Assembly: GCA_964292695.1 (NCBI GenBank)
Contig: CAXYWB010000032.1
Span: forward strand, 1 to 22,467
Reading direction: 5' to 3'
DNA length: 22,467 nucleotides
From: UPXZ01 sp018055865
GTDB lineage: Bacteria; Bacteroidota; Bacteroidia; Bacteroidales; Paludibacteraceae
Shown here: piece by piece, positions 14,973 through 22,467 of the stretch
Layout of the letters: each line of letters opens with the position of its first letter
Position numbering within the stretch: the first letter of the stretch is position 1
Translations under genes and position numbers: made by a program
The notes under the pieces: model-generated
Database searches by the model: none
Told to the model about the DNA's origin: nothing
Seen by the model: the letters and a program-made list of their open reading frames with translations, nothing else

Positions 14973-16187
14973 ATGAAAGAAAAATTAGATAAAATTGAGG
15001 ACGCAATTGAGGATATAAAAAATGGCAAATTTTTAATAGTCGTTGATGATGAAGACCGCGAGAATGAGGGTGATTTTATTTGCGCTGCCGAAAAAATAAC
15101 ACCTCAAATGGTCAATTTCATGCTTACAAACGGGCGGGGAGTGCTATGTGCACCCCTTACAGAAGAAAGATGTGACCAACTCGAATTGGGCATGCAGGCC
15201 GAAGTGAATACTTCCATTCATTCCACACCGTTCACCATCAGTGTGGATAAACTCGAAGGTTGCACCACAGGTGTATCAGCAGCCGACCGTGCAGCCACTT
15301 TTCAGGCGCTGGCCGACCCTACTTCCACACCCGAAACATTTGGACGTCCGGGACATATTTTTCCTCTCAGAGCCCGTACCAAAGGCGTTCTGCGACGTGC
15401 AGGTCATACAGAAGCTACTGTAGATCTGGCGCGCCTGGCAGGTCTCAACCCTGCCGGAGCGCTCATCGAAATTATGAACGAAGACGGAACCATGGCCAGG
15501 CTGCCTCAGTTGTTCGAAATGGCTGATAAATTTGACGTGAAGATTATTTCAATTGCTGATTTGATAGCTTACAGAATACGCACCGAATCATTAATTCAGC
15601 GTGGTGTAGAAGTCGATATGCCCACTGCTTTTGGTCATTTCAAGCTCATTCCTTTTCGTCAGATATCCAACGGACTTGAGCATGTGGCATTAATAAAAGG
15701 TACCTGGAAACCCGACGAAGCTGTTTTGGCCCGGGTACATTCGTCGTGCGTTACCGGCGATATATTTGGCTCAATGCGCTGCGAATGTGGCGAGCAGCTT
15801 CACAAAGCCATGGAACTGATAGAAAAAGAGGGAAAAGGCGCAGTGGTGTATATGAATCAGGAGGGTCGCGGCATTGGCTTAATGAATAAAATCAGAGCTT
15901 ACAAATTGCAGGAAGAAGGTCTGGATACCGTAGATGCCAATTTGCACCTCGGATTCAATGCCGATGAGCGTGATTATGGCATTGGAGCACAAATTCTTAG
16001 GGAAATAGGTGTATCCAAAATCCGACTTATGACCAATAATCCAAAAAAGAGAATAGGTCTGGAGTCATACGGACTCTCCGTAGTGGAAAATGTTTCGCTC
16101 GAAGTTCAACCCAATAAATACAACGCATTTTATATGCAGACCAAAAAAGAAAAAATGGGTCATAAATTAAAACACGTAGGCAAGTAA
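14973..16187 (+). CDS. ribBA: Bifunctional DHBP synthase / GTP cyclohydrolase II (riboflavin synthesis)
   Basis: This 404-residue enzyme joins the two committed steps of riboflavin synthesis. The N-terminal half makes 3,4-dihydroxy-2-butanone 4-phosphate from ribulose 5-phosphate, and the C-terminal half opens GTP to the pyrimidine precursor. The first domain shows the acidic loop VVDDEDRENEGDF (residues 23-35), RPGHIFPL, and RRAGHTEATVDLARLAGL with H145 and E147. The second shows VHSSCVTGDIFGSMRCECGE with zinc cysteines C259, C270 and C272 in the same 11- and 2-residue spacing as E. coli RibA, then NQEGRGIGL. Both active sites look intact. The short upstream gap leaves no room for an FMN riboswitch, so it is probably co-transcribed with the LptF/G gene. 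The start fits the family N-terminus. Confidence 0.97.
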   Translation: MKEKLDKIEDAIEDIKNGKFLIVVDDEDRENEGDFICAAEKITPQMVNFMLTNGRGVLCAPLTEERCDQLELGMQAEVNTSIHSTPFTISVDKLEGCTTGVSAADRAATFQALADPTSTPETFGRPGHIFPLRARTKGVLRRAGHTEATVDLARLAGLNPAGALIEIMNEDGTMARLPQLFEMADKFDVKIISIADLIAYRIRTESLIQRGVEVDMPTAFGHFKLIPFRQISNGLEHVALIKGTWKPDEAVLARVHSSCVTGDIFGSMRCECGEQLHKAMELIEKEGKGAVVYMNQEGRGIGLMNKIRAYKLQEEGLDTVDANLHLGFNADERDYGIGAQILREIGVSKIRLMTNNPKKRIGLESYGLSVVENVSLEVQPNKYNAFYMQTKKEKMGHKLKHVGK

Positions 16188-16223
16188 AAACTTCCTACAG
16201 TTAGCTTCTTATTTTTAATTAGT

Positions 16224-16994
16224 ATGAAAACAGCATTTGTTACAGGAACTACTTCAGGATTCGGACGCGCTATAGCACTGAAACTTGCTTCGTTAGGCTA
16301 TAATCTGGTGATTACAGGAAGGCGCAAAGAATTGCTGGATACACTCGCAGAGGAAATAAAAGAAAAATTCGATGTAGAACTATTGCCGTTGAATTTTGAT
16401 ATTCGGGATAAGAGTGCCTGTGAAATGGCAGTAAGAGCTTTACCGGAAAAATTCCAACAGATTGACTTATTGGTTAATAACGCAGGGCTGGCTGCCGGAG
16501 CCGCACCATTCGACGAAAGTGATACAGAAGATTTCGAACGAATGATTGACACGAACGTAAAAGGACTTCTTTACATCACCAAGTTACTTGTTCCAGGCAT
16601 GATAACACGCCGGAGCGGACACATTGTCAATATCTCATCCATTGCCGGTATTGAAGTTTATCCCTCAGGGAGCGTATATTGTGCTTCGAAACATGCTGTA
16701 AATGCCATCACCAAAGGATTAAGAATTGATTTGGTGAAATATGGAATTCTCGTCAGCTCCATTTCGCCCGGAATGGCCGAAACGGAATTTTCCCTCGTTC
16801 GTTATCATGGCGACGAACAGAAAGCAAAAGCTGTTTACAAAGGTCTCGAACCTCTTTCTGCTGCGGATATTGCGGATGCATTGGAATTTATTGTTACCCG
16901 TCCTCCGCATGTGATGATCAATGACATACAGATAAATCCTGCTCAGCAGGCCAATACATACGTTTCTTGCCGCAAAGAAATATCAAATCAATAA
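16224..16994 (+). CDS. Short-chain dehydrogenase, YdfG-like NADP-dependent 3-hydroxy acid dehydrogenase
   Basis: The 256-residue protein is a classical SDR. It has the cofactor loop TGTTSGFG (residues 7-14), TGRR (31-34) consistent with NADP preference, and NNAG (85-88). The catalytic set is N111, S139, Y152 and K156 (VYCASKHAV), followed by SPGMAETEFSLVRYHGD. The last segment and the general layout closely recall E. coli YdfG, which oxidises L-allo-threonine and 3-hydroxy acids and reduces malonic semialdehyde. That substrate range is inferred. It starts 36 bases after ribBA with only a near-consensus TATTTTTA at 16210-16217, so it may be read from the upstream promoter. Cytoplasmic; all catalytic residues present. 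Confidence 0.92.
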   Translation: MKTAFVTGTTSGFGRAIALKLASLGYNLVITGRRKELLDTLAEEIKEKFDVELLPLNFDIRDKSACEMAVRALPEKFQQIDLLVNNAGLAAGAAPFDESDTEDFERMIDTNVKGLLYITKLLVPGMITRRSGHIVNISSIAGIEVYPSGSVYCASKHAVNAITKGLRIDLVKYGILVSSISPGMAETEFSLVRYHGDEQKAKAVYKGLEPLSAADIADALEFIVTRPPHVMINDIQINPAQQANTYVSCRKEISNQ

Positions 16995-17031
16995 ATTAGT
17001 GAAAATCTATAATTTATTTAAAAAAAAATCT

Positions 17032-17039
17032 TACTTTTG
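17032..17039 (+). promoter_or_regulatory. Bacteroidetes -7 promoter element of the DUF349 gene
   Basis: TACTTTTG is an exact TAnnTTTG match. It predicts a transcript start near 17046 and a leader of about 54 bases before the ATG at 17100. Confidence 0.65.
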
Positions 17040-17099
17040 TCTCTATTATTTGGTACTGATGAACGGAATTATAATTCCGGCATAAAAAATTGAACGAAA

Positions 17100-19166
17100 A
17101 TGAACTCACAAGACTCTCTCAAAGAAAAGGAAGATCTGAATTCACAGATCCTGCCCGAAGAAACTACACAGGTAAATGAACCGGCTGCTGAAACTAATCC
17201 TGAAACGTTGCAGGACACAGTCCGCGAAACCGAACCGGAACCAATACAGGCACAAGAACAGGCTGCAGAAATCGTAACTGAACCCGTTGAAGAAGCCGGT
17301 CCGGAAGTTGCACCGGAGCCGGATCCGATACAGATACCTACCGCAGAAGTTGTATCTGAATCAGTTGAAGAAACTGAACCTGAATCAGTAGCTGAACCGG
17401 CAGTAATACCTGCTCCAATTCCCTTGACAGAGCCCGGAAAAGCCGAAGAAAAGCTTCACGAAACAGCAGAAAGAACTAAGCAGCAACTTATTGATCGTCT
17501 GAAAGAGCTTGTTGAACTGCAAGTAGAACAGGTAAAAGAAGAAGTAGAGGAAATCAAACAGTTGTTTTACAAGAAAAGTAAGTCAGAAACCGAACTACAG
17601 CGGGCTACCTTTATAGAAAACGGCGGAGATGAAATTGATTTTATCCCCAATACGCCCGAATTGGAAAATGAATTCAAGGAATTGCTCGCAGCCTATAAAA
17701 ATAAGAAAGCCAAAATAGCTGCAGATCTTGAAAAGGACAGAGAAAATAATCTGCTCAAAAAGAATCATATAATCGAGCAGATGAAGCAACTCATTGACAG
17801 CAAGGAAGATGTGTCGGCAAATATCAATACATTCCGCCAGCTACAGCAAGACTGGAAGAATACCGGACAAGTTCCCCCTTCTGCCAGCAACGATCTTTGG
17901 AAACAATATAATCAATATCAGGAGGCATTTTGGGATTTAATTAAGATTAATAACGAACTTCGTGAATATGATTTCAAAAAGAATCTGGAAGCCAAGAAAA
18001 GAATTATTGAAACAACTGAAGCACTTGCCAATGAAAAAGATGTAGTAGCCGCTTTCCGCCAGTTGCAGAAACTGCACGAGGAATGGCATGAATTCGGACC
18101 GGTAGCCCGCGACTTGCGCGAACAAACCTGGGATCGTTTTAAAGTCGCTTCATCGGTAATCAACAGAAAGCATCAGGCTCATTTTGACGATATCCGTGGC
18201 CTGGAAGAGCAGAATCTGGAAGCAAAAATCTCTCTTTGTGACCGTATTGAAGCCATTAATGTGAGTTCACTGAAATCTTACAAAGACTGGGATGAAGTGA
18301 CCAGGCAAGTCCTTGATTTGCAGGAGGAGTGGCGCTCAATAGGCTTTGCACCCCGCCGCGCAAACCAGAAGATTTTCGATAGGTACCGCAAAGCATGCGA
18401 CAAATTCTTTACGGCAAAAGCCGATTTTTATAAAGTGGTGAAATCCGGGCTGAACGAAAATCTTGAAAAGAAAAAAGCACTTTGCGAGAAAGCAGAAGCG
18501 CTCAAAGACAGTACAGACTGGAAAGCCGCTTCTGAGGAATTCATAAAGTTGCAGAAAGAGTGGAAAACGATTGGTCCGGTACAGAAAAAATATTCAGATG
18601 AAATCTGGAAACGTTTTATCCTTGCGTGCGATTATTTCTTCGAACAACGAAATAAAAATGTTTCGGGACAGAAAAGTGAAGAGGTAAAGAATTTTGAAAA
18701 GAAGAAAGAACTGATAGAGAAAATTAAAGCTTTCCGGAAAACAGAAAATGCATCCGAATCACTGGCAGCATTGCGGGCGCTGGCAGCCGAGTGGAATGCA
18801 ATAGGACATGTACCTTATAAAGAAAAGGATAAGATCTACAAAGAATATCGCACGGTGCTGGATGAGCAGTTTGATTCGCTCAACATCGACGTATCGCAGC
18901 GCAGGCTCGAGTCATTCCGCTCCAACCTCAAAGATATGAGCGATAAGGGCGAAAATAAACTGTATCGTGAACGTGAAAAACTGGTACGTGCCTACGAACA
19001 TCTGAAGTCCGAGATAGCTACTTACGAAAATAACATCGGTTTCTTAAGTATTTCGTCCAAGAAAGGCGGCGGCATGCTGCAGGAAATGGAACGAAAAATT
19101 GAAACGCTGAAAGATGAATGTAAATTGCTGGAGCAAAAAATTAATATGATAGACGAAAAAATTTAA
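17100..19166 (+). CDS. DUF349-repeat protein with acidic disordered N-terminus
   Basis: This 688-residue protein has three parts. Residues 1-115 are Pro/Glu/Val-rich and look disordered, with loose internal repetition (AAEIVTEPVEEAGPE, then AEVVSESVEETEPE). Residues 116-215 are helical and charged. Five DUF349 repeats follow, at about 218-281, 295-365, 372-445, 454-517 and 532-595. Each has a conserved Trp followed by an IG or TG turn: DWKNTGQVP, EWHEFGPVA, EWRSIGFAP, EWKTIGPVQ, EWNAIGHVP. A coiled-coil tail (residues 600-688) ends it. DUF349 proteins are widespread but without an established biochemical role. No signal peptide or membrane segment is present, so it is likely cytoplasmic. It has its own promoter and a very strong terminator, suggesting a single-gene unit. 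Confidence 0.9.
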   Translation: MNSQDSLKEKEDLNSQILPEETTQVNEPAAETNPETLQDTVRETEPEPIQAQEQAAEIVTEPVEEAGPEVAPEPDPIQIPTAEVVSESVEETEPESVAEPAVIPAPIPLTEPGKAEEKLHETAERTKQQLIDRLKELVELQVEQVKEEVEEIKQLFYKKSKSETELQRATFIENGGDEIDFIPNTPELENEFKELLAAYKNKKAKIAADLEKDRENNLLKKNHIIEQMKQLIDSKEDVSANINTFRQLQQDWKNTGQVPPSASNDLWKQYNQYQEAFWDLIKINNELREYDFKKNLEAKKRIIETTEALANEKDVVAAFRQLQKLHEEWHEFGPVARDLREQTWDRFKVASSVINRKHQAHFDDIRGLEEQNLEAKISLCDRIEAINVSSLKSYKDWDEVTRQVLDLQEEWRSIGFAPRRANQKIFDRYRKACDKFFTAKADFYKVVKSGLNENLEKKKALCEKAEALKDSTDWKAASEEFIKLQKEWKTIGPVQKKYSDEIWKRFILACDYFFEQRNKNVSGQKSEEVKNFEKKKELIEKIKAFRKTENASESLAALRALAAEWNAIGHVPYKEKDKIYKEYRTVLDEQFDSLNIDVSQRRLESFRSNLKDMSDKGENKLYREREKLVRAYEHLKSEIATYENNIGFLSISSKKGGGMLQEMERKIETLKDECKLLEQKINMIDEKI

Positions 19167-19187
19167 TAGAAAATTTATAGTTGACAG

Positions 19188-19217
19188 AAAAGCGCTGAAT
19201 TTCAGCGCTTTTTTTAT
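19188..19217 (+). terminator. Intrinsic terminator of the DUF349 gene
   Basis: AAAAGCGCTGAA (19188-19199) and TTCAGCGCTTTT (19201-19212) form a near-perfect stem, continued by a T run. It is one of the strongest terminators in the window. Confidence 0.88.
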
Positions 19218-19330
19218 CCGGCTCGCGCGGACTTGTAGTCTGAGTGTTGCTCATTAGAACAGGAATAATAATTGCTTTTGCTTAGATAGCAAACTGACGC
19301 TTTAAACGGCATTTTGCTTTGTTGAATTAA

Positions 19331-19367
19331 ACTCCGCTACCGCGCGTTTTTAACGCGTGGGAGGTAG
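19331..19367. repeat. REP-like hairpin element, copy A
   Basis: The sequence reads ACTCCGCTACCGCGCG followed by a short T/A loop and CGCGTGG. CCGCGCG (19340-19346) pairs with CGCGTGG (19354-19360) with one G-U pair, and the two T-A pairs inside extend the stem. It shares its core with copies at 20886-20920 and 22405-22440. It lies between the DUF349 and M28 genes, with no T tract, so it is not a terminator. Confidence 0.6.
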
Positions 19368-19414
19368 GGATGTAAAATTAGAAGAAGTAAAAATTGAATA
19401 AACCATTTTTTAAT

Positions 19415-20854
19415 ATGACTATTTTAAGAAAAGCTATAATCTGCGTGTTATTCTGTTCGTTTTGGTTTGCAAATGCCCAAAACACAACTACCGGTAATCT
19501 GAAACAACATGTCTTCACACTTGCCTCCGATTCGCTAAAAGGCAGAAAAGCAGGTTCGGAGGAGAGTACCCGGGCTGCCCGATACATTGTTGAACAATGG
19601 CAGGCTATTGGCATAAAACCTTACAAAGACAATGATTATTTTCATTCATTCGATAAATACAAAAACATCATCGGCATCATTGAAGGCGGGGATGAAAACC
19701 GTAAGAACGAATTCATCGTTATAGGCGCGCACTACGACCATCTCGGATTCAAAATAAAAGATAACGATACCATTATATACAACGGAGCGGATGACAATGC
19801 TTCGGGTACAGCTGCGCTGATTGAAACTGCCCGTATGTTAAAAAACAGGCAGAACGAGCTAAAACGAAGTGTTATTCTTGTAGCCTTTGATGCGGAAGAA
19901 ATTGGTTTAGTCGGTTCAAAGCGATTTGTCACCGACAACCTGTTTTCTTCGGGCAGTATAAAGCTAATGATGAGCGTAGATATGGTAGGGTGGTACAGTA
20001 CCAACGGAGCTGTTGAATACTCCGGAACTGGTAGTATCAAAAACAGCGAAAGAATAATGAAAGAAACGAACGTTATTCCCACCGGTTTGAAGGTAAAAAC
20101 TGAAGCTTTCGAAAAAAACATGTTCGTAGCTACCGATACTCAGCCTTTTGCCCAGGCCGGCATACCGACGTTAGCTGTCACTACCGGATTAAAATCACCT
20201 TACCATAAACCCAAAGACGGCGCGGATCTGATTGACTACGACGGAATGACATTAATCACAGAGCACCTTGCCAACCTGACTATAAAACTATCGGAAGAAG
20301 TTGAGATTACCCCGACAGGGAAAGTTGCCGATAAACACCTTTCGAAACGTAAACTTTTTCAGGTGGGCTTTACGGGCAACATAGGTAGCAATCACCACTA
20401 TTATACCGATGGCGCGCTGGATGGTAAATCCTCGTTCGCCTATGGTATCGGTCTTACTACACAAGTGAATCTGGGTGCGCTGGCTTTCCGCCCCGAAGTG
20501 TTTTTTGAGGGTGTTTCGGCAAAATATCCGGGAGCCAATATCCAATCCAATAATATAACCGTTCCGCTGAACCTTGTTTTACAAAGCATAAATCCTACCG
20601 GAGGTGTTGATGTATTTGTTGGATCTTACTATACCTATCGTCTCAATGGAAAACAGGGCACCGAACCACTTGATTTCAATACCTTCAATCGTTCGGAGTG
20701 GGGTATTAATTGGGGATTTAGCTTCCTGGCAGGACCCGTGAAGATTGGTTATACCAATCGCAGTGCGCTCACGAATTTTACCCTGCAACCAAACGGCGAC
20801 AACGCGTACGTACGAAACAGAACAGGATATTTTACTCTCGGGTGGATGTTTTAA
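19415..20854 (+). CDS. Secreted M28 metallopeptidase fused to a C-terminal beta-barrel-like domain
   Basis: From the ATG at 19415 the product has 479 residues with a signal peptide (MTILRKAIICVLFCSFWFAN, then AQ). A TTG at 19394 in the same frame is less likely. Residues about 25-295 form an M28 aminopeptidase-type domain. Its metal and catalytic residues are all present: H106 and D108 (GAHYDHLGF), DD at 126-127 (GADDNASG), E161-E162 (FDAEEIGL), D189 (VDMVGW) and H264 (SPYHKPKD). Residues about 305-479 differ: glycine/aromatic alternating strands (FQVGFTGNIG, FAYGIGLTTQVNLGALAFRP, GINWGFSFLAG, GYFTLGWMF) end in Phe, as in an outer-membrane barrel. I infer a di-zinc exopeptidase held at the outer membrane by its own barrel. 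Substrate unknown. A secretion-type domain is the main alternative for the tail, but it lacks a typical CTD. Confidence 0.9.
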   Translation: MTILRKAIICVLFCSFWFANAQNTTTGNLKQHVFTLASDSLKGRKAGSEESTRAARYIVEQWQAIGIKPYKDNDYFHSFDKYKNIIGIIEGGDENRKNEFIVIGAHYDHLGFKIKDNDTIIYNGADDNASGTAALIETARMLKNRQNELKRSVILVAFDAEEIGLVGSKRFVTDNLFSSGSIKLMMSVDMVGWYSTNGAVEYSGTGSIKNSERIMKETNVIPTGLKVKTEAFEKNMFVATDTQPFAQAGIPTLAVTTGLKSPYHKPKDGADLIDYDGMTLITEHLANLTIKLSEEVEITPTGKVADKHLSKRKLFQVGFTGNIGSNHHYYTDGALDGKSSFAYGIGLTTQVNLGALAFRPEVFFEGVSAKYPGANIQSNNITVPLNLVLQSINPTGGVDVFVGSYYTYRLNGKQGTEPLDFNTFNRSEWGINWGFSFLAGPVKIGYTNRSALTNFTLQPNGDNAYVRNRTGYFTLGWMF

Positions 20855-20885
20855 CCTCGTTTTGAAAAGAAAAGAAACCCACATA

Positions 20886-20920
20886 ACCCACTGCTGCCAC
20901 GCTAATTTAACGCGTAGTCG
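20886..20920. repeat. REP-like element, degenerate copy B
   Basis: ACCCACTGCTGCCACGCTAA followed by TTTAACGCGTAGTCG aligns with copies A and C across the CTGCTGCC/CCGCTACC and AACGCG parts. The stem is weakened: the central ACGC/GCGT pairs survive, but the inner pairs are lost. It lies between the M28 and Fic genes. Confidence 0.4.
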
Positions 20921-20967
20921 GTCAGATATAAATATGTTGGCGGCATGCAAAAAAATAAAGGAAAAGA

Positions 20968-20997
20968 TTGTAATACGTACCATTTTTTGTACTTTTG
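20968..20997 (+). promoter_or_regulatory. Promoter of the Fic gene with both Bacteroidetes elements
   Basis: TTG at 20968-20970 and TACTTTTG at 20990-20997 are separated by 19 bases, the expected -33/-7 spacing for this phylum. The transcript would start near 21004, about 11 bases before the ATG at 21015. This is the most complete promoter in the window. Confidence 0.72.
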
Positions 20998-21014
20998 GGA
21001 CGGATTAAATAAAT

Positions 21015-22097
21015 ATGGGACAAATGACACCAGATTCTAAACTCGAAAAGTTACCACCTAAAACTGAAAAGGTCGAAACGATAAAAATTCTTAGACAGAC
21101 AACCAAAGCTGCTACAGCATTGGCTGAATTAAAGGGGATTGCGAAAACGATTCCGAACCAATTAATGCTAGTGAATGCGATTGTGCTTCAGGAAGCGAAA
21201 GACAGCTCTGAAATTGAGAATATAATTACCACTCAAGATGAATTGTATAAGGCAATTGCAATTGACAAATCAAATATCTCAGCAGCGACAAAAGAAGTTG
21301 TAAATTATCGAAAAGCAATTTTTCTTGGCTTTGACTTGGTTGAGAAACAAGGATTTTTGAGTGTAAACGACATAAAAAGCATTCAGCAAGTGTTAGTTGG
21401 AAATTCAGCAGGAATCAGGAATGTACCCGGAACTGTATTGAAAAACAGCAACACCGGAGAAGTAGTTTATACGCCTCCACAAGATGAAATTGAAATTATC
21501 GACCTTCTGACAAATTTCATAAACCACTTTAATGACACAGAACAAAGTTTATCACCACTTATAAATTTAGCTGTATTTCATTATCAGTTTGAAAGTATTC
21601 ACCCATTTTATGACGGAAACGGAAGAACCGGAAGAATTCTCAACATACTTTATTTAATCATGAATAAATTGATTGACATTCCGATTCTTTATTTAAGTTC
21701 GTATATCATTGAGAACAAAGCTGAATACTACAAATTGCTTCATCGAACAAATACAACTGGCGAATGGGAAGACTGGATACTTTTCATACTTAAAGCAATT
21801 GAGAAAACAGCGATTAAAACAATTGAGAAAATCAGTTCTATCAGAAAATCGTTGGACTCAACAATAGAAAAAGTACAGCTGAATGCGCCTAAGATTTACA
21901 GAAAAGAATTGGTTGAATTGTTATTCGAGCAACCATACGCAAAAATAGACTTCGTGGTTAATCAACTTCAGGTTGAACGAAAAGCTGCGTCGCGCTATCT
22001 AAGAGAACTTGAACGAATCGGGGTACTGAAATCGCAGAAAATTGGACGAGAAACTTTATACATTAACATTAAATTAGTCGAAATCCTGAAACTCTAA
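21015..22097 (+). CDS. Fic-domain protein (AMP-transferase type) with N-terminal self-inhibitory motif and C-terminal winged helix
   Basis: The 360-residue protein has a Fic/DOC N-terminal region, a Fic core and a C-terminal helix-turn-helix. The Fic motif HPFYDGNGRTGR (196-207) is complete, including catalytic H196. The N-terminal helix contains SSEIEN (64-69), matching the [S/T]xxxE[G/N] inhibition motif whose Glu blocks ATP binding in class II Fic proteins. Residues about 292-350 (RKELVELLFEQPYAKIDFVV, AASRYLRELERIGVLKSQKI) look like a winged helix, suggesting DNA binding. Fic enzymes usually transfer AMP to a protein target; here the target is unknown. No separate antitoxin lies beside it, consistent with self-inhibition. 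Such genes are often horizontally acquired. A start at 21024 is also possible because the leader is very short. Confidence 0.92.
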   Translation: MGQMTPDSKLEKLPPKTEKVETIKILRQTTKAATALAELKGIAKTIPNQLMLVNAIVLQEAKDSSEIENIITTQDELYKAIAIDKSNISAATKEVVNYRKAIFLGFDLVEKQGFLSVNDIKSIQQVLVGNSAGIRNVPGTVLKNSNTGEVVYTPPQDEIEIIDLLTNFINHFNDTEQSLSPLINLAVFHYQFESIHPFYDGNGRTGRILNILYLIMNKLIDIPILYLSSYIIENKAEYYKLLHRTNTTGEWEDWILFILKAIEKTAIKTIEKISSIRKSLDSTIEKVQLNAPKIYRKELVELLFEQPYAKIDFVVNQLQVERKAASRYLRELERIGVLKSQKIGRETLYINIKLVEILKL

Positions 22098-22467
22098 TGC
22101 ACGACCGCCTAAGTTGAACCGTATTCCCTTTTGCAGGAGCCGGCGCGGTAAGCGTTAGAAAGAGATGGTAGTTATGGAGAAAGCGACCGGTTTTGTTGAT
22201 TTGTCGCAAGGAGAGAAAAGATAATAGAAATAGCGAGAATGCTGAAATCGGTAGATTTTTTACAGAAACTCAGCAGAAAAAGATAAGAAAATGATCAGAA
22301 ACAGGGGTTTTTGCTTCAGTACAGGCAAAGCAATGGCCGTCCCCGTGTTATATCGGGCTTACGGAGTTGCAGATTAAAGGTTTTGGTTGGTTGATCGCGG
22401 ATAAAACCCCGCTGCCGCGCGATTGCATCGCGTGGTAAATCAGGAAAATAAAGTAATTCAAAATAGT
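22098..22467. other. Gene-free tail after the Fic gene
   Basis: This 370-base stretch has no convincing reading frame on either strand; the longest ATG-initiated frame I followed (from the ATG at about 22167) has about 20 codons. No tRNA, terminator or promoter is clear. The right end carries REP-like copy C. It could be decayed coding sequence or the start of a neighbouring element cut by the window edge. Confidence 0.5.
22405..22440. repeat. REP-like hairpin element, copy C
   Basis: AACCCCGCTGCCGCGCGATT followed by GCATCGCGTGGTAAAT. CCGCGCG (22415-22421) pairs with CGCGTGG (22429-22435), and the next two inner pairs are A-T and T-A. In copy A both inner pairs are T-A, so one pair has flipped while pairing is kept. 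The flanks AAACYCCGCTRCC agree with copy A. Confidence 0.6.

Overview
The window looks like a chromosomal segment from a Bacteroidetes bacterium, most likely a Bacteroidales member. Four observations support this. Many genes are preceded by the Bacteroidetes sigma-factor -7 element TAnnTTTG, while Shine-Dalgarno sequences are weak or absent. The tmRNA encodes the tag GENNYALAA. IspG is the long form of about 594 residues with an inserted central domain. Many predicted proteins are outer-membrane beta-barrels. The DNA is moderately AT-rich. I see no insertion sequence, phage gene, CRISPR array, rRNA or tRNA.

Positions 1-2888 hold a small charged coiled-coil protein (+), then on the minus strand a small beta-barrel protein and ispG (isoprenoid synthesis). 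A hairpin terminator separates the convergent genes. Positions 3074-7130 (+) hold a SulP anion transporter, a coiled-coil protein directly ahead of zapA, a structured intergenic element that may be a small RNA, and rny (RNase Y). The tmRNA gene ssrA lies at about 7278-7672.

Positions 7999-11712 (+) are an envelope block: an OmpA-family protein with a peptidoglycan-binding domain, followed by three related outer-membrane beta-barrel genes. Most are separated by their own terminators and promoters, so they look like tandem duplicates with independent transcription.

Positions 11846-16994 (+) hold a MATE efflux transporter, an LptF/LptG-type lipopolysaccharide export permease with an unusual 14-residue tandem repeat in its periplasmic part, ribBA (riboflavin synthesis) and a YdfG-like short-chain dehydrogenase. 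The last three may be co-transcribed. Positions 17100-22097 hold a five-repeat DUF349 protein, a secreted M28 metallopeptidase fused to a C-terminal barrel-like domain, and a self-inhibited Fic protein.

The last 3 kb differ from the rest: each intergenic space there contains a copy of a GC-rich, hairpin-forming REP-like element, one of them degenerate. The final 370 bases have no recognisable gene. The points most worth checking are the hairpin element after zapA (a possible 6S-type RNA), the M28-barrel fusion, the in-frame 42-bp repeat in the LptF/G gene and the REP-like family. No completely new multi-gene system is evident.
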